Positions 49,401-58,400 of a stretch of 64,000 nucleotides of DNA are shown here, piece after piece; the first letter of the stretch is position 1; the number at the start of each line of letters is the position of its first letter. Below the pieces are notes generated by a model, which was not told where the DNA came from, made no database searches, and saw only the letters and a list, made by a program, of their open reading frames with translations. The DNA comes from Pisaster brevispinus (taxonomy: Eukaryota > Echinodermata > Asteroidea > Forcipulatida > Asteriidae), in the NCBI GenBank assembly GCA_023634235.1, contig JAMKCF010000008.1, positions 8,016,176 to 8,080,175 of the forward strand, given 5' to 3'. The translations under genes were made by a program, and so were the position numbers.

Positions 49401-52400
49401 CATATTTGACGACCATATTTGTGTCCATGCTTGGCACTTTACAGTTAACTTTCCACAGACTTCACGGGTCATCAATTGGCCTTGTAGCCGCCTCAGACCT
49501 TCGTCACAATTTTTTTTTTTCATTGAATGCGGATGAATTCCGGGCAAAATGCAAAAATGTAGTATAATATTGATTTTTGCATGGTTGATTGCTCAAGTTT
49601 TCTTTGAAAATTAATTTTCTTTAGCCCCCCCCCCCCCCACCCTCCCCAAGCCTATCTCCAATTTCAATTCTGAAAGTCACAATGTTTAACCCATTGTGCG
49701 GCTTCCTTTGAAACTTTGGAGATAATAACTTGGTCTTGCTAACCGTATCACACATCAAATATCTTGCACCATTTCAATTACAACATTCTAGTTTTAAAAT
49801 TTCATTTTTCCCTTTTCACATCTCTGTTTTGTATGTTGTTTGTACTGATGAAGTATTTTTGCTTTACACACTCATTTCACACCGTCGCTGTATTTCTAAT
49901 GCGCTAGGCGCTACTACTAATAGTGTACATGAACATTTCGAAAGAGAAAACACATACTGTAGGCAGTTTCATTGGCCGGAATCCAAGTTCATATTTAGGT
50001 CGACAGTGCCAGGGGAGGTAAACCTTACATTAGGAGTGCAGACTACCCCCTAGAGAGCAAATATTCAACAGTCTGCAAGAAAACGTATCTGCCTACATTA
50101 CCCCTAGAGCTGCCAAAAAAACTCGGAGAACTGCCAAAAGAACACTCGGAGTGCGCAATAACCCAATCATGTAACTCGAACTGAGCTGGACTAGAAATAT
50201 TTGTCACCTAAATTATTTCTTTCTTCATTTTAAACAATTTTGGGTTAAACAATACTAGAGCGGGACTTGAACCTGCGATCTCCGGATTAAGGTACCGTCA
50301 CTCTACCAACTGAGCTATCTAGCCCTAATGTTGGCCGTCGTCTCCCCATTTTGTCAATATTTTTGTTTGGTTGACAGTGTGAAAACATGATTCGTTTGAA
50401 ATTAAATCGCATCCAAATACTTACATTTTCACATGTGCGTTCAAGGGCCATACAAGCGCTCAAAAGTTTTTAAACAAGTGTGCTCACAGAGTAGTCACTT
50501 TTGGTAGCCAATCGGCGCTGTTTTTCAGTACATCCCTACCAGGGGTCTGTGGCGAGAGGTATCGATACGGCGCGCTGCCCATGGTAGCGAGGCTAGGACT
50601 GCAGGTCTTGTTCAGTTGTGGGGTAAACTGGCCAGGTGCTCAACTTACTGGACTCTGGCCAGTGGTCTCGTGTTTATATCTGGAACCCTGACTGTACACA
50701 TGAAGAAAACCATATCCCAAAGCAAGAAATTTCAGGGGACGATCTCATCCAGCGAGCTTGCACCATTGCATAATATTTAGACTTGGCATGTTTTCGTGCA
50801 CACTAAATGCTAATACAGAGTCAGCAAATGATGAATTTTGCTATGCTACATGTATCCAAGGGAATTTGTTCCCGGAATTTGGTGTAGGGTTGTGGTTGTA
50901 TATAAACCCTTACGAAGCCCTAGCAAAAATTATTGATCGATCAACTGCTGCTATATATATATATATATATATATTTTTTTTGGGGGGGGGGGTTATAATT
51001 GCTGCTGTCTTCATTTAAATATTTCATTCACCAAGTGCACTGGTGAAATCACTCAACCCATAATGGGAAGGGAATGGCCAGGCTAGGAGCAGTCTAACAG
51101 CAGGGTTCGAAATTAGCGGTCGCCCGGTCGCCAAATGCGAGTGAAAACAGCGGTGGGTGAGTAAAAACCCTTCCTTTACTAGCCCGCCGGGCGAGTCAAT
51201 TGTTCCTTTTCACAATAAATGAAGAGGGGTACAGTGGTAAAATCCCAAAGAGAGATTACTTTTAAGTTCGTAAAATGGTTTGGCAAGTCTTGACATTGCT
51301 AGATTTAATGTGGCCGCGATCCGATCATTTAAGTAAAACACGCACGCACGCACATAACCACATGGTAATGGTAGTGAGTAACCACAGGCCCTACAACGTT
51401 CGCTCGCCCGCCATTAGTCCACGCACACATATAGCACATGGTGTATTGTACAGTACAACAGCAGGTCCAAAGTCTACCCTAACCAACATTCCGCACGTTG
51501 TTATTGGCCCGTTAAAAAATATCATATTCATAAGAAAGCTTGGCTAGCCTCCAACTCTGTACAAGTTCACGAGTCGAGTAAACAAATGCTGCACAATGTG
51601 GCGCACGCCCAGGGATTCTGTACTATACACAGCGTTGGGTTAAGGCTATTCAAGCATCGACAACTTTTGCCGATAGAGGGCGTTGCAGGGCAAAGTTCAT
51701 TGATTTTTTTCTCAATTGTGCATCGTCGATCGATCGTTAACACGAAGACTTCATTGCAAAAGAAGTTCTATAAAACCAATTCTCAAAATCACAAATCCAT
51801 GAAAATGGTTGTTGATGAAAAAAGGATTATTAAGGGCAGAAATTAGGGGATAAGATTTTTTTTTTTTTGATGCTACAAAAATTGTGTGCATCAATACATA
51901 CGGGCGAGTGAAAAAACTTGCGGGCGACCCAAAATTTTGGCTGACTCGTCCGGCGGGCGAGTGAAAAAAAAAGTTAAAGGAAACCCCTGAACAGGTTCAT
52001 TATGCAAGAAACCAGTAAATAATGGTTGTTTGCTTTTAGAGTCTTCCCAAGCAGAAATGAAAACAATTCTAATATCCCCAGAAATACTTGAAACCCTGGG
52101 CTCTTAGTCTCCATGACTCAGCATGCCTCACTTGATGAACAGTAGTATTTCGGCATCAAGGCCAAACCAATTATGACCACCTTAAGTTTCCAAAATGTAC
52201 ACCAAATGGTGGACTCTACATCCGGAACTTAACAATTTCCTCCATTTCAAAACAACTTTCCTGTCTTCTCGGCGAGACGACTTTACCATTATCTTTATTT
52301 ACATAATCTTTTCTTACAGGCTCCATTCTTCGATCAGCACTGAATTAATACAAATAATTATCTGCAGCAGTGTTTCTTTAGGTCTAGCAACTGACCCAGT

Positions 52401-55400
52401 CAAAATAGCCAAAGGTAATTACATCATAATGAGCTGCAAAACAAATCTGCAGACTATGACGTCAATTCATTCAACATTTTGGCTTGGTGGTTGAAATCTT
52501 TTCTACTATTTTCCCTCATAAGACGATTTCTTTCCCCCTTCAGAGACACATTAGTTATTTTCCTAATACTAACAGGCAAACACTTACTCAGTGACTTACA
52601 AAAAAATTCTGTAACAAACACACACAAAAACATCTTTAAAAATGTTCACTTTTTGTTGCATGGTAATTTAGGGAACTTTCAACTTTTTTGAGTTAAAACT
52701 CAAGGTATCTATGCAAATCTTCATAACTTCATAAAGACATTGAATTGCTTGTAATTCATCTTTAGATGAATTTATAGTAATCATTAATTTTATTTTTGGA
52801 CACTTTTCAAGGAAACCCTGAACTGTGTTTGGCAACAGTGTTCATGAGTCCATTGCAATGCAATAAGAGGGGCCAAATTTCTTGCCTGTTTACACGCAAA
52901 CACCTCCTCAAACCCAAAATACATACACATGTACAGCCGAAGCCAAGCACAAATGCTTCCGCTATTAATTATGGCCTTTTTTTTAAGGTGGTGAAAAGGG
53001 GCCATTAAAATGGGTCTAGCACAATGGACAGATGTATACAGTTTATACTTTTACTTTCCGTTCTTTTGTACAAAAGCTATGTTAAGAATTCATGGACAGA
53101 CAAGTCCATTGAATTCAAATGTCACCAGTCAATGTATACATAAAAGCCAAGATATCTGCCTGACCAGCATGAATTGCAAATAGCCGATACCTCTTATTAC
53201 AATTTGCATCCACGCATCCTTACATGTAAATACAGAAACGGTTTTGTGACGTCAATCCAATATTTGGCGCAATGCCAAGGCTCCCGTTAATCTGTCTATT
53301 GATATAATAGACGTTCACACTTTTCTTTAATGACCCCATGAGGAAGACACCTGAGAATATTTGAACTGCAATGGGAATTCCATTTCGAATAAAATTCACA
53401 CACATACATACACAAATTTTAAATCCATTTGCTTGTTTGTTCCTGTTTTGAAACTGCTGGGTATCCAGGGAGTGTGGTTTGGTTACGGCATGGAGGTAGT
53501 GTAGTACAGCAGTATGGGATCCAACACAATCACAATACGTTGCCTTGGGCATTTTTATGTTTATGTCTGAATTTATGTACTATGTAGATGGTACATGGAT
53601 CCATCTAGTAGACCACGTGCAGTGTAGTCTTAATCACTTTGGTCTAATTTGTTTTCATTTCTACAATAATGGTCAAAAAATTGCTCGTTTGAAGTTGGCT
53701 TGTGTAATGGGAAACAGTTTTAGGGATTGGAAACAGTTTTAGGGATTGCTATCAGCAGATTTCCTAGTCTTGTACAATGTATGTCGAGGGCAAAGTCAAT
53801 GTTTAATTAATTGTACAAAATGAGCGCTTCGCATTTTGAAGTAGGATTAATGAAAAATGACAAAGTTGCATACTTCCACGTACATTGTGTGTACATTAGA
53901 AAATTACCGATACATGTATGGCAAATTTGTATGACTTCAGTGATGTGAGAAAGAACCTGTCATTGATATGCAGCCGGGAGTAAAATTGCCCCAATTTTGC
54001 GTCTTTCTTGCAAACATGGAATACAGTAGTAACGGACGAATAACGAAGAATGTGCGCATTCATGGACTTCATGTTTAGAAAGTTTCTACAATCATCGTAT
54101 GAAAAATGTTTGCTACCTGGTATTGTGCCTGCCACAGATCACGACACCATAGACTTGCCATGAGTCCTTCAGTTTCACCCCTGCGATCTGCACTTAAAAG
54201 GACGGCGTCTGTCAGAACATTCCAAGGCAAGGACTGTTAACCAGTCCAACCTCCATCATGTTGATGGCGAAATCCTGCAACTGATCACGACTCATCCTAT
54301 CAAATGCAAGCAGCATTTATTTTTTACCTAAATTCAATGGTGTTCAGATCAATGTTGGAATCCATTGTGTGATATCCAATTTGCTGTGTCCAATTGGAGC
54401 AGGTGCAAATATTAAGCAGCTTTCTTCTCACACGCGCAAAGCCCACAGACATTAAAAAATCTAACCAAACAGCAGACCCTCCGCAATTTCAATAAGAATA
54501 GGATTAATCGACTGTTACCATTCAGCATTTTTCCTAATAAAAGATATCTTGTAAAGATTCACTATTCAAATAAACGGTAACAAATATTGTACATTATTGC
54601 AAATTTCTGGATAAAGGAATTCCCGCCATTCTGCCTTACATGTACATCCAAAGAGGCATTTAATCAAATTGTAGGTTGCTATTGTTCAATAAATAAATAA
54701 AAAATTCCAACCTTGAACTTCTTTGACAACTTGATAAAGCCATTGTTATGGCCCCCAGAGAGAGCAGTTCATTGAAAACTGCATGGGCTACAACCCCAGT
54801 TTAAATCAACCAAAACAAATAGTACATTAAATAGCCAGTGTGTTACAGTAACTGTATCACATTTTCAGAATCTGACCTTTTCTGTTTATGTAAGGTTGAC
54901 TGGGTGACTGGAAAACACACACACAAAACAATGAGAGTTGAGGTAAACTACTTTTTAAAAAATGTTAAAGTGCAGCTGTGAGGTAAATGTTGAGACCATG
55001 TCACACTGTTGCGAATAGACTGAGCTAACGTGTGCCCGACATTTTGGGAAATTTGGGTGTGCGCTCAAGTAAGTTGTCATTTGTTCGTGACACATTTGGC
55101 ATTAACTGTAATTGTTAGCGGTTCGTACCTGGGCAGAGGTGCGCTAGGGTCTAGAAATTGTTTTGAACATGTTCCAAATTTTTAGCGGGTGACAACTATG
55201 TTAGCGTTGAACATTCACAGTGTGAACGCTTTGCATGTTGCTTCTTTGTCCGCTGTTCGGCCAAATAAATATATCCAACCCATTTGGAACTTTGTCATAG
55301 CCAATGCCCAACCTAAACATACATGTAGCGTTTATCTAATGAATGGGTACTGAATGGCCAACGAATACACAGCGCATTCTGATGTACATCAACTTTCACC

Positions 55401-58400
55401 AGGCATCCATCTAACGTGCATGACGCCAGAGTACTGATACAGTAACGTGCGTGTACAGTACAGCTACAGTATAGGTAGCGTTTTTCAGTCACAACTGTGA
55501 CATCACCGACCTAGCTTCATCATTTCTGCTCAGCTGATCATCAGAGATGGAGGATATGCTCGCAGACTCCTGATTCAATTTCTTCTGACCGTTCATCAAC
55601 ATTAAAATGACCTGAACCAGCTTGGCGAGCGTATTTATGGGTCAGTGGAGACACGTCACCTTACCCGACCACAGCACGCAAGGCATACGTTGTGCATTCG
55701 CTGGCCATTCATTGGGCATCCGTCTTAAATACATCAGGAGTTTGCTAAGAAACAGATTTTTGGCAGAGAATTTGAGAGTATCTAGACTTTGCCAAATTTT
55801 TGGAAACAAATTCAGTACGCTATTCGTATTTGCTAACTACATGTATGTGACTGGCCTTTAGCAGACTTAAACACATGTACACATCCAAGTGCACTGTAGA
55901 TCCCAGTCCTAGCAGAGAACCTAAATACATTGAGTGTGTAGCAGCGACTGATATTTTTGTGCACTGTTAAAAGAATAATTATTATACTTAAAGAAAGTCG
56001 ATAATGATTTGTTGTTAAATCCTGGCGAATAGCGGATAGCAGGTGCTTCTTCAAAGCTAGACTTATCAAGTAATTACAGCTACACTGATGAATCTGTGAA
56101 GTGAGTTGTTTTGTACATTAATCACAAATACAGTTATTGATTACTAAGATTGTCTTATAATTCTAAGAGGTGTACAGCAATTTTGTGCACATCACACCAA
56201 GTGCACATCTGCACATCTTGGATTTGGAACCACTGATCCAAATGCCAAACAGTGTACTTTTTAAAGAAATGCTATTTGAACATTTTTCATTATTATTCAA
56301 CCCCGGACAATTAAAAGTTTATGTGGGCTAGCAAAAAGCAGTTTACTAGCCTGATGGGATACCTTGAAAAAAGTTCATGCAAAAAAAAAAAATCATTTTG
56401 GCAAGTGGCCAAACTTCATGCTCTAAAACACATAATTATTGGTTGAAGTACATGTAGTGGGAACCTTAGCTGTGAGCACGCTCTGCTCACGCGTCGCATC
56501 ACCAAGAAAACATGTTCTAGTAAATTGAGACATCAATGATTGCATCATTCGTGTTTGGTAGACCATGAGCAGTAAAATGAACAACTTCAGAAAATATTAT
56601 TAAAACATGATTCATAAATGTGCAGATTGCATAAAGATGATGGAGGAGCACCATGGATCATTTTCGTTAACAATATTTCTGATGAAATTTATTCGCGGGA
56701 GGATTGGTAGTTGCTTTTAAACGTCATCCCTAGTAAAAAAAATACTGTACATTAACAATACTGTACTTTTGTCTCTAACTTGATCTTTTTACTTGAAATT
56801 TAACATACAAAGTCTATAAAAAGTGAGCTTTCCATAATTTTTTTAAAAGCTTTTTTGATCTCACACGTACAGTGTATGTATGTACCTTTAAGAACATGTA
56901 TGGCAGAAAGATTTCAGGTGTTGCATAATACAGTTTTGGCAGGAATGGGAATGGTCAGTGAACTCTTCTGTGATGAAGGCCACCCAAACAACCAATAACT
57001 TGAATAATAAATCCCTTTCAGTAGGCGTTCCCACAAATGTGAAAGATTATCACTTCCTCCTAGCTATCTGCAAGACTTGATCAATACACCCAGGATTAAG
57101 GGGCCCAGCTCTGAGCGCATACTACTGAACACAGAAGGCCACATTTTAGCAATGTCAATAGTGCAACACTTTGTGTTCCTAACAACCAAGACACTTGAAG
57201 TTATCAGCAGAAAAGAAGACCTCATTTTCTATTCTTTTGTTATAACCCAAAAAGCGTCACTTAAATTATTCTGTCACGATACTACTCACTTCAGTCAGTC
57301 GTGCTGTTTATGTTCCCTGAGACCCTGCACTGTATTCACTAAAACAACAGGGCTATTTTACAGCATCAATATCTCGTTGAAGACAAATTTCTTTGAATCT
57401 ACATGTATAGGCATTTTATCCATGGTTTGAAATAATCAATACGGAGCCAGTTTGATTGCCTCTTTATTCCTTGATCCTATACTTCAGTTGAAATACTGAA
57501 ACAGACTTCAGAAGGAAACTGGCAAGCTGCACATGTCAGTCTTGATTATGTATGAACCATCATCTCCACTTGGGTTCTCCTTCTGACAATATGGTTTGTC
57601 AATTAATTATAAATGCAACAAAAGTCACATGATTTGGTGGGTTTCGGCCATCCGCCAAAATTCCAAATCCACCTTTTGGTTTTGGGAGTGCTTTTTCATT
57701 CTAATGGCATGCCGTGGCCGAGCTTGGGTGTTTCTGATCAGCAGAGTGTGGGTTCGAGTCCTAGTCGTGACACTAGTGTCCTTAGGCAAGATACTTTTAA
57801 ACCATTATTGCCGAGTCCTTTGGAATACAGGTGAAATAACCCAGTGCACTTATTGTAAAAAGAAGGAGTTCGCCCAGTGTTCCCGGTCTGATTGGCAGCA
57901 TATTGCACCACAGCACCTTCTGTAAACCATTACATGGTTCTATTAAGAAATAGGTCTCATACTTCAACATGTAGTTCCAAATACCTTGCAGGAAAAAGTA
58001 CTGAGCGTTTTGATACACCCTTAGGGGTCTGATAAAGCGCTACTTAAGAACCCAGAATCTTTGCAAAATAAAAATGGCCGTGCCCTCTCAAAGTTGAAAT
58101 TCCAGGTCGGAAACACCATGGCTTTTGGTGGAGGATTTCTTACATTAATTGGGGTCGCAATGTTGGGGGTAGCATGCTATTGGGGCAAGATGACCAGCTT
58201 TCCATTTTATTGAGGGTAGTTACTTAATTTCAGGGATGTGATAGGCTGTTGAAAAAAAAAACCTGAACTGTGAGCGTAAAGCGCGAAAGCTTGCGAGGGC
58301 AAAAACTTGCGAGCTTGAAGCCTACTTATACATTTATCTTTTGTTCTAAAAGCCTTTATCTGCACTATGGGGCATTCTATTTGGTTTTATCTTGGTTTTT

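Larger units (their letters stand above)
46519..51090 (-). other. Intron 1 of the LAT-like gene, part 1
   Basis: No coding exon was recognised. The part at about 47980-48500 is visibly richer in CpG than its surroundings (CCGCCGTGGCGGCG, ATCGATCCCGC) and could hold a regulatory element. A C-run lies at 49625-49638 and a SINE at 50228-50326. Confidence 0.5.

Noticed and set aside
50260..50326. Functional tRNA gene on the minus strand
   Set aside because: The promoter boxes are good, but the anticodon stem has mismatches and the sequence continues into a body shared with other dispersed copies, so it is a SINE head.
56539..56547. Second ATTGCATCA word as an intronic response element
   Set aside because: It is isolated in intron 1 with no other regulatory cues, and one extra chance copy of a 9-mer is expected in a window of this size.
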